Assembly: GCF_000166395.1 (NCBI RefSeq)
Contig: NC_014655.1
Coordinates: 2,976,001-3,040,000 of the forward strand
Reading direction: 5' to 3'
Origin: Leadbetterella byssophila DSM 17132
GTDB taxonomy: Bacteria; Bacteroidota; Bacteroidia; Cytophagales; Spirosomataceae
Length of the DNA stretch: 64,000 bases
The notes beneath the pieces were generated by a model, which saw only the letters and a list, made by a program, of their open reading frames with translations, ran no database searches and was not told where the DNA came from. The translations under genes were made by a program, and so were the position numbers. Shown piece after piece: positions 1-8,643 of this stretch. The stretch's first letter is position 1, and each line of letters starts with the position of its first letter.

Positions 1-477
1 TACTTAGGGGCACATTCCGACCAACATCTACTCTACTGTGCCTGGGAAAAAAGGGATAGCACACTGGTTTCAAAGGAAGAATTTGTGAAGGATGTAGTAG
101 ATAATTTAGCAGAGCTGAAAAAGCAGGGAATAGATCATGCCCCCTATTATATGCCTCCCTATGAATGGTATAATGCTGAAATCAGTACTTGGGCAAAAGA
201 ATTAGAGCTACAGATAGTAAACTTTACACCAGGAACTTTATCAAATGCTGATTATACCACTCCTGATATGAAGAACTACAGGAGTTCTGAAGTGATTTAT
301 GAAAGTATAATCCAACTAGAAAGAAAGAAGAGTCTAAATGGATTCATTCTTCTAGTACATATGGGAACTCATCCGGACAGGAAGGATAAGTTTTATTTAA
401 AGTTGCCCCAACTGTTTGATGCTTTACAAGATTACGAATGGGTACGGATAGATGAGCTATTAAAAAAGGGGCCTTAG
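1..477 (+). CDS. Polysaccharide deacetylase family protein, 5'-truncated by the window edge
   Basis: The reading frame is open from base 1 to the TAG at 475-477, so only the C-terminal ~158 residues are present. The first visible residues (GAHSDQHLLYCAW at about residues 3-15 of the fragment) resemble the part of NodB-type deacetylases where a conserved GHS/H motif precedes a strand, and the fragment ends with LNGFILLVHMGTHPDR, typical of the last barrel strand. Such enzymes remove N- or O-acetyl groups from cell-wall or environmental polysaccharides. An internal GTG at 85 could be mistaken for a start but the homology begins upstream of it. The stop codon lies inside a terminator hairpin. 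The family call is moderately secure; substrate is unknown. Confidence 0.7.
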   Translation, partial: YLGAHSDQHLLYCAWEKRDSTLVSKEEFVKDVVDNLAELKKQGIDHAPYYMPPYEWYNAEISTWAKELELQIVNFTPGTLSNADYTTPDMKNYRSSEVIYESIIQLERKKSLNGFILLVHMGTHPDRKDKFYLKLPQLFDALQDYEWVRIDELLKKGP

Positions 478-490
478 CCCCTTGTATTAT
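462..490. terminator. Bidirectional hairpin terminator between deacetylase and LolA-like gene
   Basis: Arms AAGGGGC (466-472) and GCCCCTT (477-483) enclose the loop CTTA, with an A run upstream and T-rich sequence downstream, so it can act for both convergent genes. The deacetylase stop codon is within the loop/arm. Confidence 0.8.
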
Positions 491-1173
491 TTTATTTCGA
501 ATGCAGAATCCGGAATTTCAGCGTTGATCTGAAGTGTAGTATACTGCTTTTCTATTGTCATTCCCATAGCTTCTTGAACCAGGGTATTAGCCATTTTAAT
601 TCCCGAACCTTGGTCTTTGTAATCTTTATAATGTATAGATACCACTCCCGTTTGACTTTCAATCTCCTGCTTTAATTTTAATCCACTTGTCATCGAATAG
701 AATTCTTTAATTGAATTCAAGCCTGGGATTCCTTTAACAAGGATGACATAACAATCTTCATCTCCCGCCTTTTCATTGGTGGTGCTTTCTAAAGTGATGC
801 CTTCGTCTGCGTACATCAATTCAGGAAATATCAATGCTTGAGTCAATAATGTTTTTGCGGCATCTCCTTCTAAGGTTTGAGATTGTCCCATTTGACTTAC
901 GAAGGCTTTTGATCCATCAAAGATTACCTTTGCCATCTCTACTCCATTCTGATCTACTACAGAAGAGTATTTATTAGGTGCTTTTTTATTTTCAACAGCC
1001 TCTATTTCCTGACCCATAACAGAGGTGGTAGAAACAGCATACAGAGATTTAACCTTATCCATGTTCTCTCTACCACCAATAGCGCTAAAGTATTTTTCCA
1101 GTACTTCCTTCGGGGTGATGTTCTGAGCAAAAGTTGTAGTGCTAACTAAAAGAGCCAAAATTAGTTTTTTCAT
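487..1173 (-). CDS. Secreted LolA-like / outer-membrane-lipoprotein-sorting-fold protein
   Basis: A 228-residue protein with a signal peptide (MKKLILALLVSTTTFA, cleavage near residue 17). The mature part begins with ITPKEVLEKYFSAIGGRENMDKVKSL, the helix-plus-GG motif common at the start of Bacteroidota periplasmic LolA/LppX-like proteins, followed by alternating strands that would build a half-barrel. No catalytic residues are visible. This domain is also found appended to M16 peptidases in this phylum. A role in binding a lipid or lipoprotein is an inference from fold only; substrate is unknown. It converges with the deacetylase and has its own upstream region of about 180 bp shared divergently with the next gene. 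Confidence 0.6.
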   Translation of the reverse strand: MKKLILALLVSTTTFAQNITPKEVLEKYFSAIGGRENMDKVKSLYAVSTTSVMGQEIEAVENKKAPNKYSSVVDQNGVEMAKVIFDGSKAFVSQMGQSQTLEGDAAKTLLTQALIFPELMYADEGITLESTTNEKAGDEDCYVILVKGIPGLNSIKEFYSMTSGLKLKQEIESQTGVVSIHYKDYKDQGSGIKMANTLVQEAMGMTIEKQYTTLQINAEIPDSAFEIK

Positions 1174-1309
1174 TGTATTTAATTATGTTCTATTTGCAAA
1201 TTAAATCAATTTACCTAACAAGCTTTTGTAAAATAGTATTAAAGGGAAATTAAATTGGTAAACGGCTGTTATAAAGGTTGAAATTCATTCCATTACGAAT
1301 TCAATTTTT

Positions 1310-1317
1310 TATCTTTG
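1310..1317 (+). promoter_or_regulatory. Bacteroidota -7 box TATCTTTG
   Basis: A perfect TAnnTTTG match lies 33 nt before the ATG at 1351. No good TTTG -33 element is seen at 17-23 nt upstream, so the call rests on the -7 box and position. Confidence 0.5.
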
Positions 1318-1350
1318 AACCCGTTTAACAGAAAAAGCATATAAACCTAG

Positions 1351-1956
1351 ATGTATAAGTACCTCATATTTATTTTGTTCTCCTTTTCCCTTTCTGCTCA
1401 AATCATTCCTCCTGTAGAAGAACTACCGGAAGAAGAAGAAGCAGTAGAATTGGAAAAGCCTAAATCTCCCTGGAAAGAGAAATTCCATTATGGTGGAAAC
1501 ATTTGGGTAGGTTTTTGGGGCACTTTATATCTAGAAGCTACTCCTATGGTAGGTTGGGATATCACCGAGAAGGGTACTGTGGCCGGAGTGGGCGCCTCCA
1601 TTCTATACTATGGAGCAGAGAAGATGTACGGCGGAGGCTTATCTGTAGGGCCTAAGGTATTTGTTCGACAAGCCATCTGGAGGACTGTATTTGCCCATGC
1701 AGAGTATGAGTTGATGAACTCTTCCCCTTATAATTTTTATGACGTAGATCCTACTACCATTACAGGATTAAACCCGAAAAACAAATGGGGCGGAACAGGG
1801 TATATTGGAGCGGGATTTTATCAAAATGGAATGCGTACACAAGGAGGCGGTTTTATATCCGTTTTGTATAATTTAAATGCCCCCAATTCCGGCTACATCA
1901 ATAGGCAATCTATTGGTGACGGACGATTTGTCTTACGAATAGGGTTCTTTATTTAA
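1351..1956 (+). CDS. Small secreted protein, possible outer-membrane beta-barrel
   Basis: A 201-residue protein of unknown function. Residues 1-16 form a signal peptide (MYKYLIFILFSFSLSA). A short acidic, proline-containing segment (PVEELPEEEEAVELE) follows, then glycine- and aromatic-rich alternating strands (GGNIWVGFWGTLYLEATPMVG, spread over residues ~48-68) and a C-terminus ending in FVLRIGFFI, the aromatic-terminal beta-signal usual for outer-membrane barrels. It is short for a transporter and would fit an 8-strand barrel. Its last four bases overlap the end of purU, which is transcribed toward it. Family identity not recognised. Confidence 0.55.
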   Translation: MYKYLIFILFSFSLSAQIIPPVEELPEEEEAVELEKPKSPWKEKFHYGGNIWVGFWGTLYLEATPMVGWDITEKGTVAGVGASILYYGAEKMYGGGLSVGPKVFVRQAIWRTVFAHAEYELMNSSPYNFYDVDPTTITGLNPKNKWGGTGYIGAGFYQNGMRTQGGGFISVLYNLNAPNSGYINRQSIGDGRFVLRIGFFI

Positions 1957-2792
1957 AGAATAACGGTCTTGTTGCCGTAAATGAATACTCGGTCAGAGAA
2001 GACCCATTCCAAAGCTTTTAAAAGAACTCTCGTTTCTACTTCTCTACCGTCTCTCGCCATGTCTGAGGCCGAGTATCGGTGATCAATTTCCTTAGTGTCT
2101 TGGGCTATGATAGGGCCTTGGTCAAGCTGATCAGTAACAAAGTGAGCCGTGGCTCCAATGATCTTGACGCCTCTGTCGTATGCTTGTTTGTAGGGCTGAG
2201 CTCCTACGAATGCTGGTAAAAAGGAATGGTGGATGTTTATAATCTTATTAGGGTATCTTCTGATGAATTCCGGAGAAAGAATTCTCATGTATTTCGCCAA
2301 AACTAGGTAATCTGCGGAATAACTAGATAGTATTTCCAATACCTTAGCTTCGTGTTCTTCTCTACTTAAACCCTCAGCTTCAATAGCATGAAAGGGCAGG
2401 CCGAATTTTTCAACAAAGGGTTGTAATGTTTTATGATTGCTGATTACCCCTAAAACGTTTGCGTTGATCTCCCCAAACCAGTTACGAACTAAGATTTCAG
2501 AAAGGCAGTGATGCTCTTTTGTACATAAAATAACAATATTCTTCTTTTGAAGAGTATCAAGCTTGAAGTGGAAAAGGGGATCAGTTATTCTACTCTTGAG
2601 CGCCTCTAGAAGTGCCTCTTTTTCAAAACTTCCAGGATGTTCGAATTCCGTACGCATATAAAAATGCTTGTCCGGACTTACATATTCCGACTGCTTAAGA
2701 ATATTACATCCGTACTCAAAAAGCACGGATGTAACATGAAAGATTAAGCCTTTTGCATCTGGGCCCTCAGTGAGAAGAATGTATTTTCCCAT
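1953..2792 (-). CDS. purU: Formyltetrahydrofolate deformylase
   Basis: The enzyme hydrolyses 10-formyl-THF to THF and formate, balancing one-carbon pools. The 279 residues show an N-terminal ACT domain (about 4-80; GKYILLTEGPDAKGLIFHVT) and a C-terminal formyltransferase domain (about 84-279). The catalytic region around residues 185-230 has INIHHSFLPAF followed by GATAHFVTDQLDQGPIIAQD, which supply the Asn/His/Asp triad of the family. Length matches PurU. It lies 1 bp downstream of der and is probably co-transcribed with it; its 3' end overlaps the convergent barrel-like gene by 4 bp. Confidence 0.93.
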   Translation of the reverse strand: MGKYILLTEGPDAKGLIFHVTSVLFEYGCNILKQSEYVSPDKHFYMRTEFEHPGSFEKEALLEALKSRITDPLFHFKLDTLQKKNIVILCTKEHHCLSEILVRNWFGEINANVLGVISNHKTLQPFVEKFGLPFHAIEAEGLSREEHEAKVLEILSSYSADYLVLAKYMRILSPEFIRRYPNKIINIHHSFLPAFVGAQPYKQAYDRGVKIIGATAHFVTDQLDQGPIIAQDTKEIDHRYSASDMARDGREVETRVLLKALEWVFSDRVFIYGNKTVIL

Positions 2793-2793
2793 C

Positions 2794-4107
2794 TTATTTC
2801 TTTCTGAAGAAGGTGGTAATCACCACTCCCTCAAAACCGAAATGCTCTCTTATCTGATTCTGTAAGAATCTTTGATACGATTCTTTCACATACTGTGGAA
2901 GATTACAGAAGAAGATAAAGGTAGGAGAAGGAGTAGGCAACTGTACAATATACTTGATTTTCACCGTCTTTCCTTTAATACTTGGAGGTGGCGTGCGTTC
3001 GATAATAGGCAGCAACACATCGTTTATCTTGGAAGTAGGGATCTGCGTAGTCTTGTTCTCATAAACTTCCATAGCGGCTTCAATCACTTGGAAGATTCTT
3101 TGCTTATTAAGTGCAGAAGCAAAGATCACCGGCATATAATTCATAGGAGCAATACGCTCTAGAATCTCCTTTTTCATGGTGTCAGCCGTTTTGGAATCTT
3201 TTTCCAGGGCATCCCACTTATTGACCATTAACACTATACCCTTCTTTGCATTATGCGCCTGCGCTATGATACTGATGTCCTGGGATTCTAGCCCCTTTGT
3301 AGCATCTAATAAGATAATACAGACATCAGATTTATCTAAAGCTTTAATAGAACGAAGTACAGAGTAGAATTCCAAATCCTCATTCACCTTAGCCTTTTTA
3401 CGAATTCCGGCTGTGTCCGTCAAGATGAAATCCTTGCCAAACATTTTATAGCGTGTATCTATGGCATCTCTTGTAGTGCCGGCGATATCTGTAACTATAC
3501 TTCTATCTTTACCTAATAAGGCATTCAGAAATGAAGATTTTCCGGCGTTGGGTCTTCCTAAGATTGCAATTCTAGGTACCCCCTCTTCATTTGCTTCCTC
3601 CTTTTCATCTGATAAATGTTCACAAAAAGCATCCAGGAGTTCTCCTGTACCACTTCCGTCAATAGCAGAAATGGGATAAACTTCTGAATTCAAGCCCATG
3701 CCGTAGAATTCAGAGGCAGTAAGGTTTGCTCTTTCAAAGGTTTCTGCCTTGTTAGCTACAATAAATACAGGCTTTTTGCTTCTTCTCAATACATCTGCAA
3801 ATTCCTCATCCAGCTCCGTTAAACCATCTTTTGCATCTACTACAAATAGGATAACCGTAGCTTCTTCAATGGCTAACTCTACCTGAGAGCGTATCGCTTC
3901 TTCAAAGGTATCGTCAGATCCCACTACATATCCACCTGTATCTATCAGTGTAAAGTGTTTTTTTAACCAAAAGGCATTTCCGTAATGGCGATCACGTGTA
4001 ACGCCAGGCTGGTTATCTGTAATGGCTACTCGCTCCTCAATTAATCTGTTAAAAAGGGTAGATTTCCCTACATTGGGTCTACCCACTATTGCTACAATAT
4101 TTGCCAT
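2794..4107 (-). CDS. der: Ribosome-assembly GTPase Der (EngA)
   Basis: Der has two tandem GTPase domains and acts in 50S ribosomal subunit maturation. The first P-loop GRPNVGKST is at residues 9-17 and the second GRPNAGKSS at about 181-189; DTGG and DTAG G3 motifs follow each. The second domain has a normal NKWD, while the first G4 motif reads NKAE instead of NKxD (about residues 117-120). A KH-like domain occupies the C-terminal ~85 residues. At 437 residues the length is normal. It is first in a two-gene unit with purU, preceded by a TAACTTTG -7 box. Confidence 0.97.
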   Translation of the reverse strand: MANIVAIVGRPNVGKSTLFNRLIEERVAITDNQPGVTRDRHYGNAFWLKKHFTLIDTGGYVVGSDDTFEEAIRSQVELAIEEATVILFVVDAKDGLTELDEEFADVLRRSKKPVFIVANKAETFERANLTASEFYGMGLNSEVYPISAIDGSGTGELLDAFCEHLSDEKEEANEEGVPRIAILGRPNAGKSSFLNALLGKDRSIVTDIAGTTRDAIDTRYKMFGKDFILTDTAGIRKKAKVNEDLEFYSVLRSIKALDKSDVCIILLDATKGLESQDISIIAQAHNAKKGIVLMVNKWDALEKDSKTADTMKKEILERIAPMNYMPVIFASALNKQRIFQVIEAAMEVYENKTTQIPTSKINDVLLPIIERTPPPSIKGKTVKIKYIVQLPTPSPTFIFFCNLPQYVKESYQRFLQNQIREHFGFEGVVITTFFRKK

Positions 4108-4159
4108 AAGTCTATTATTAAAAGCTTTTTCCCGGCTACTAAAAAGGGAAAAAAGGTCA

Positions 4160-4167
4160 CAAAGTTA
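4160..4167 (-). promoter_or_regulatory. -7 box TAACTTTG for der-purU
   Basis: Reads CAAAGTTA on the plus strand, i.e. a perfect TAnnTTTG on the minus strand, 52 nt upstream of the der ATG. Confidence 0.5.
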
Positions 4168-4194
4168 CTAAGAAAATCTGGAAAGGGCTTGATA

Positions 4195-5091
4195 TTAAAC
4201 AAATAAAGAGTTCCATGAAATTAAAACAATAGCAAGCACTGCTAAGGCTAATCCCACTTTGTTCATGTTATTTAACTTCTCCTTAAACAGGAGTACAGAT
4301 ATAAAAGCAGAAACTAAAATGACTCCCATGTTATACAAAGGATACACAAAAGCTCCACTACTTTCATAATAGTTCAAAGCCATAATCAGGAAATAAAAGG
4401 ATAGAAAATTTGGTACTCCTAGGGTTATTGAAGCCAGCAAAACCTTCCAGTTCCATTGATCTAATCCTTTAATACCCCTATATATACCTAACAATATTCC
4501 GCAAAGAATAGCTCCCAATACCATGATTAACATCACAGGAATAGCTCCGGGGCTATTCTTTATCAGGTTCATCTGTATATAGTTTATAGCTGTATTACTA
4601 ATCCCATAACATATAAAAACCGCTAAAGCTAAACCGCCACTTTGCCAAAATCCAGCTTTGTGGTCTGAACCATCAGCTTTATAAGTTGCAATCCCTACTG
4701 CTATTATTCCAATTACTAGTCCGGTATAGTTTATTGGACCAAAGGCTAGTCCTTCTGATCCAAATACAAAAAGACTAAACAGTACAGGAATGATCAATGA
4801 AATATTGTTTGCCAACGATGTGAGGGTCATTCCTATTCTTTGGGTGGCGGCTCCACTAAGCATGAAGGTGATGATAAATCCCATTCCCAAAGCCAGGCAA
4901 TACCAGGTCCAGGATACATTGAGGTCAAGTTGGAAACTCTCCTCTTTCCCCATCAGACTGTACCCTAACAGAAAGCAGACAAAATAATTCAAAATAATGA
5001 CAGGAACTGTAGGGATATTAAACCTTGGAAAAAGTCTAAAGTTGATAAGTAGTCCCACAGATAGAAGTATGCTTAGCAGAAGGTAGAGCAT
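4195..5091 (-). CDS. EamA/DMT-type membrane transporter
   Basis: A 298-residue, almost entirely hydrophobic protein with about ten predicted membrane helices arranged as two repeats, the pattern of the drug/metabolite transporter superfamily. The N-terminal helix (MLYLLLSILLSVGLLINF) and the C-terminal helix (NKVGLALAVLAIVLISWNSLF) bracket it, and the basic SVLLFKEKLN loop before the last helix is typical of EamA repeats. Substrate cannot be read. It is monocistronic, with a promoter just upstream and divergent from the ABC exporter gene. Confidence 0.75.
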   Translation of the reverse strand: MLYLLLSILLSVGLLINFRLFPRFNIPTVPVIILNYFVCFLLGYSLMGKEESFQLDLNVSWTWYCLALGMGFIITFMLSGAATQRIGMTLTSLANNISLIIPVLFSLFVFGSEGLAFGPINYTGLVIGIIAVGIATYKADGSDHKAGFWQSGGLALAVFICYGISNTAINYIQMNLIKNSPGAIPVMLIMVLGAILCGILLGIYRGIKGLDQWNWKVLLASITLGVPNFLSFYFLIMALNYYESSGAFVYPLYNMGVILVSAFISVLLFKEKLNNMNKVGLALAVLAIVLISWNSLFV

Positions 5092-5136
5092 TGGATAGGG
5101 TTTTTGTGATTAACAATTTCTCTACGAGTATAGTGT

Positions 5137-5169
5137 CAAATGTAGGATACATTTTAATTTCAAACCAAA
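5137..5169 (-). promoter_or_regulatory. Promoter for the DMT transporter
   Basis: On the minus strand a -7 box TACATTTG (5137-5144) has a TTTG element (5166-5169) 21 nt further upstream, which matches the TTTG-N17-23-TAnnTTTG consensus. Confidence 0.6.
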
Positions 5170-5219
5170 AATTGCCCACTTCAGGTTTAATCTAGCTCAA
5201 AAGTAAGGCAATACTTTTT

Positions 5220-5227
5220 TACCTTTG
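5220..5227 (+). promoter_or_regulatory. -7 box TACCTTTG abutting the ABC exporter start
   Basis: A perfect TAnnTTTG ends only 5 nt before the ATG at 5233, which predicts a leaderless or nearly leaderless mRNA. Confidence 0.5.
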
Positions 5228-5232
5228 CGCCG

Positions 5233-7050
5233 ATGAAAATTTACTTGCGTATACTCGGCTTTGCTGGAAGCTTGAAGAATTTCTTGGTTCCTTTTGCCAT
5301 ATTTTCCCTCATTGCAGGGGTATTTGGGGTGCTCAATCTGGCCTTACTCAAGCCTTTGCTCGACGTTTTATTTGAGCAAGTTAGCCCTGAAAAGCTACAA
5401 ACCATCTTAGCCACTGAACCTAAATGGTACAATATCATTGGCCACTTCTATAAAGGTTTTGCCCAAAATGCCTTGGAAAATGGAAAGTTAGCTACTCTAA
5501 AATTCGTCGTATTTGCTGTGATCCTAGCTAGCTTGATCAATAACCTGGCAAAATACCTTAGTGTTCGTGTTTTGGAAAAATTCAAAACAAACATGATCGC
5601 TAATTTACGAAACAGGGTTTTTGAGCATACCATGGGTTTACACCTGGGTTTTTTTACGAACGAACGGAAAGGTGAATTGATGTCCAGAATCACCGGGGAT
5701 GTACAGGAGGTTGAAAATTCCATTGCTAGTTCATTTTCAGCGGTCATCAAAGAGAGCATTTCCCTAGTATCTTTTATAGTAGCCTTAGTAGCCATATCCT
5801 GGGAACTGTCTTTATTCGCATTACTCCTAGTACCTGTGATCTCAGGTTTTTTGGCATATATGATCAAAAAACTGAGAACCAATGCTACTGACTCACAGCA
5901 GCGACTTAGTAATATTGTCACCGTAATGGATGAAGCGTTTGGAAGCATGCGAGTGGTAAAGGCATTCAGAGCAGAGCGCTTTGTATCGGGTAAATTTGCT
6001 CATGAAAATGATCAATATAGAAAAGCCGTTTATGGTTACTCCAAAAAAAGAGAATTAGCCAGCCCATTCTCAGAATTCTCTGGAGTGACTGCAGTAGCCG
6101 GCTTGTTGTACTTTGGAGGTGCTTTGATCCTGAATCAAAGTAGCGATCTTCAGGCTTCAGATTTTATCACCTTTATAGCACTTTTCTCACAAATCACTCG
6201 TCCGGCAAAAGACATTTCCAATGCCTTTGGTCAGGCACAAAGAGGTATAGTGGCCGGAGGAAGAATCCTAGAATTACTTGATAAGGACGTAGAGATCCCT
6301 GACGGTCAAATGGAGATGAAATTTGAAAAAGAGATTGAATTTGACCACGTAAACTTCTCCTATACGACTGACAGACCTATTTTGAAGGATATCAGTTTTA
6401 CTCTGAACAAAGGTGAGACGGTAGCATTAGTAGGTGCTTCAGGAGGAGGAAAGTCCACCATAGCTGATTTGCTTATCCGATTTTACGATGTCAGCTCCGG
6501 TAAGATCAAGATTGATGGGGTAGACATACGTGACCTAAGCCAATCTAGTTTAAGAAGCCAAATGGGCGTGGTAACGCAAGAGCCCATGCTCTTTAATGAT
6601 ACCATTGCAAACAACATTGCTTTTGGTAGAGTGGTTTCAGAAGAGGAAATTATCCGTGCAGCTAAAATAGCAAATGCCCATGATTTCATCATGGCACAGC
6701 CTGAAGGATACCAAACTTCTGTGGGAGACAGAGGCTCACGTTTATCCGGTGGACAAAAACAAAGAATATCCATAGCGAGGGCTATTGTTCAGAATCCTCC
6801 TATCTTAATTCTTGATGAAGCCACTTCTGCTTTGGATACAGAATCTGAGAAGTTGGTTCAAGAAGCACTCACCGAATTGATGAAAAATAGAACCACTCTG
6901 GTAGTAGCTCACCGTTTGAGTACCATTCAGAATGCCAATAAGATTCTGGTGATCAACGAAGGTAAGATTGTGGAGGCCGGAACACATGAGGAACTAGTGG
7001 CTTTAAATCAAGGATATTATAGGAAATTGGCTAGTCTTCAAGAGCTTTAA
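5233..7050 (+). CDS. ABC exporter, fused membrane and ATPase domains (MsbA-like)
   Basis: A 605-residue half-transporter that would act as a homodimer to export lipids or hydrophobic compounds across the inner membrane. Residues ~15-330 form the six-helix exporter domain. The nucleotide-binding domain has Walker A GASGGGKST at about 401-409, signature LSGGQKQR at about 502, Walker B ILILDEATSALD at about 524 and the H-loop VVAHRLST at about 556. Length and domain order match MsbA/BmrA-type exporters; lipid A flipping is plausible but not provable here. It stands alone, divergent from the DMT transporter. Confidence 0.9.
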   Translation: MKIYLRILGFAGSLKNFLVPFAIFSLIAGVFGVLNLALLKPLLDVLFEQVSPEKLQTILATEPKWYNIIGHFYKGFAQNALENGKLATLKFVVFAVILASLINNLAKYLSVRVLEKFKTNMIANLRNRVFEHTMGLHLGFFTNERKGELMSRITGDVQEVENSIASSFSAVIKESISLVSFIVALVAISWELSLFALLLVPVISGFLAYMIKKLRTNATDSQQRLSNIVTVMDEAFGSMRVVKAFRAERFVSGKFAHENDQYRKAVYGYSKKRELASPFSEFSGVTAVAGLLYFGGALILNQSSDLQASDFITFIALFSQITRPAKDISNAFGQAQRGIVAGGRILELLDKDVEIPDGQMEMKFEKEIEFDHVNFSYTTDRPILKDISFTLNKGETVALVGASGGGKSTIADLLIRFYDVSSGKIKIDGVDIRDLSQSSLRSQMGVVTQEPMLFNDTIANNIAFGRVVSEEEIIRAAKIANAHDFIMAQPEGYQTSVGDRGSRLSGGQKQRISIARAIVQNPPILILDEATSALDTESEKLVQEALTELMKNRTTLVVAHRLSTIQNANKILVINEGKIVEAGTHEELVALNQGYYRKLASLQEL

Positions 7051-7153
7051 TTTGCGCTTATGGATTAGAAATTCTACCTTACGCTCAATTTTCCTTGTCG
7101 GGCAGGCAAAAAGTTTGCTCCTTACCATGATTTAAAAACTAAACGATCACTAA

Positions 7154-8584
7154 ATGAAGAAGTTAATTGGTGGATGGCTTTGCTTATCGCTGGCTTTCTT
7201 TTCCTGCGAAAGCTTGACAGAGGTATCAAAAATCAAAAATGGCGACGAAGATCCCAATGCAGTTACTCCAGCGGCTAATAAAGGTAATTCAAATACTACG
7301 GTAAACAGTTGGATCTATGACAACATGAACGTCTATTATCTCTGGGGAGATAAAATGCCGCTTAAGTCGAGTACTAAAACATCTATAACTCCAGATAAAT
7401 ATTTCGCGTCTTTGCTTTACCAATACGGTACAGTGGACCGCTTTTCCTGGATTGAAGAGGATGCAGAAGAACTAGCAAATAGTTTAAATGGAATCACCAA
7501 ATCATCAGGATTTAGTTATATGCCTTATTTGGTGAGATCCGGATCCAAAGATGTTCTTTTTGCCGTCAGATATGCTATCAAGAACTCTCCAGCAGCTAAA
7601 GCGGGACTGAAAAGAGGCGATATCATTATGAAGGTGAATGGAGTACAGATTGACACATCTAATTATAGGACCATCCTTAGCCCTGAAGTATTAGATCTTA
7701 CTTTAGGTACTTCTAGTAATGGAAGCTTTGTGGCCTCAAACACTAGCATTAAGGTCACCAAAGAAGTCATTCAGAACTATCCCGTTCACCACAGTTCTAT
7801 CATTGACCTGGGGAATAAAAAAGTGGGGTACATAGTATACAATCAATTTATCCCTGGTACTGCTAACACATTTGATAATGAGTTGAGATCCATATTTGGA
7901 AACTTTAAGGGGGCAGGAGTAAGTGAATTGGTCTTGGATTTACGGTATAACGGAGGAGGCTACATAACCTCTTCAGATGTGCTAAGCTCTTTGATAGTGA
8001 AAGATTTGAAGCCCGGCACATTGATGAACAAGCAGATTTGGAGTGCTAATTATATGGCATTAGCAAATTTTCCCTCTAGTGTATACGAAACCAAATGGTT
8101 AAGTGAGCCAAATAATCTAGGTAATCTAAGTAGAGTTTATGTCCTGGTTTCGAATTCCACAGCTTCCGCTAGTGAGTTGGTGATCAATAACCTTAAGCCG
8201 TTCATGGACGTTATCCTCATTGGTGAGAATACCTACGGGAAAGATGTAGGTTCGATTACCATTGATGATAAGGAGAATAAATACAGATGGAAATGGGGCT
8301 TGCAGCCTATCGTTTTACGTACAGTAAATGCTATTGGAGAAGCTAAATATGGTACGAAAGATGGATTTGTGCCCGACTATAGAGTGGTAGATAATAAATT
8401 GCCGTATCGACCTTTCGGAGATCCGGAAGAGACTCTTTTGAATGTAGCATTGCAGCACATTTCCGGAACGATGACTTCTGCCAGAGTACGTGTAGAGAAA
8501 GGAATGGATAGTTTTGGAGCCTCCGGGGGCTTTGATAATCCGAGAAATAATATTCGCGATATGTACTGGGATAGAAAACAGTAA
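7154..8584 (+). CDS. S41-family C-terminal processing protease, PDZ-containing lipoprotein
   Basis: The 476-residue protein begins with a lipoprotein signal whose lipobox is AFFSC (Cys ~19), so it should be membrane-anchored in the envelope. A PDZ domain (about 105-190) includes the NSPAAKAGLKRGDIIMKVNG signature. The S41 core follows, with LVLDLRYNGGG and the catalytic serine in NSTASASE (about residues 333-340) and the lysine in GENTYGKD (about 357-364), giving a Ser-Lys dyad. Target proteins are unknown. It is flanked by >90-bp gaps and appears monocistronic. Confidence 0.87.
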   Translation: MKKLIGGWLCLSLAFFSCESLTEVSKIKNGDEDPNAVTPAANKGNSNTTVNSWIYDNMNVYYLWGDKMPLKSSTKTSITPDKYFASLLYQYGTVDRFSWIEEDAEELANSLNGITKSSGFSYMPYLVRSGSKDVLFAVRYAIKNSPAAKAGLKRGDIIMKVNGVQIDTSNYRTILSPEVLDLTLGTSSNGSFVASNTSIKVTKEVIQNYPVHHSSIIDLGNKKVGYIVYNQFIPGTANTFDNELRSIFGNFKGAGVSELVLDLRYNGGGYITSSDVLSSLIVKDLKPGTLMNKQIWSANYMALANFPSSVYETKWLSEPNNLGNLSRVYVLVSNSTASASELVINNLKPFMDVILIGENTYGKDVGSITIDDKENKYRWKWGLQPIVLRTVNAIGEAKYGTKDGFVPDYRVVDNKLPYRPFGDPEETLLNVALQHISGTMTSARVRVEKGMDSFGASGGFDNPRNNIRDMYWDRKQ

Positions 8585-8592
8585 TTCATTGT

Positions 8593-8622
8593 TTTGACAA
8601 CAAAAAAAATGTGCTAACTTGC
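8593..8622 (+). promoter_or_regulatory. Promoter for ilvE
   Basis: TTTG at 8593-8596, an 18-nt spacer, then TAACTTGC at 8615-8622, a close variant of TAnnTTTG. It lies 21 nt before the chosen ATG at 8644 and rules against starting at the GTG at 8611, which would fall within the promoter. Confidence 0.45.
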
Positions 8623-8643
8623 ACACGATTAAACACTTTAGAA

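Noticed and set aside
2872-3679. Open frames on the plus strand opposite der
   Set aside because: They are antisense shadows of the conserved GTPase with no recognisable protein features.
7051-7153. Terminator between the ABC exporter and S41 protease genes
   Set aside because: Only a weak GCAAA-AAG-TTTGC dyad is present with no T run, so it is not supported.
8611-8643. Upstream GTG start for ilvE
   Set aside because: The added residues are not family-like and the GTG lies within the promoter region; ATG 8644 is better.
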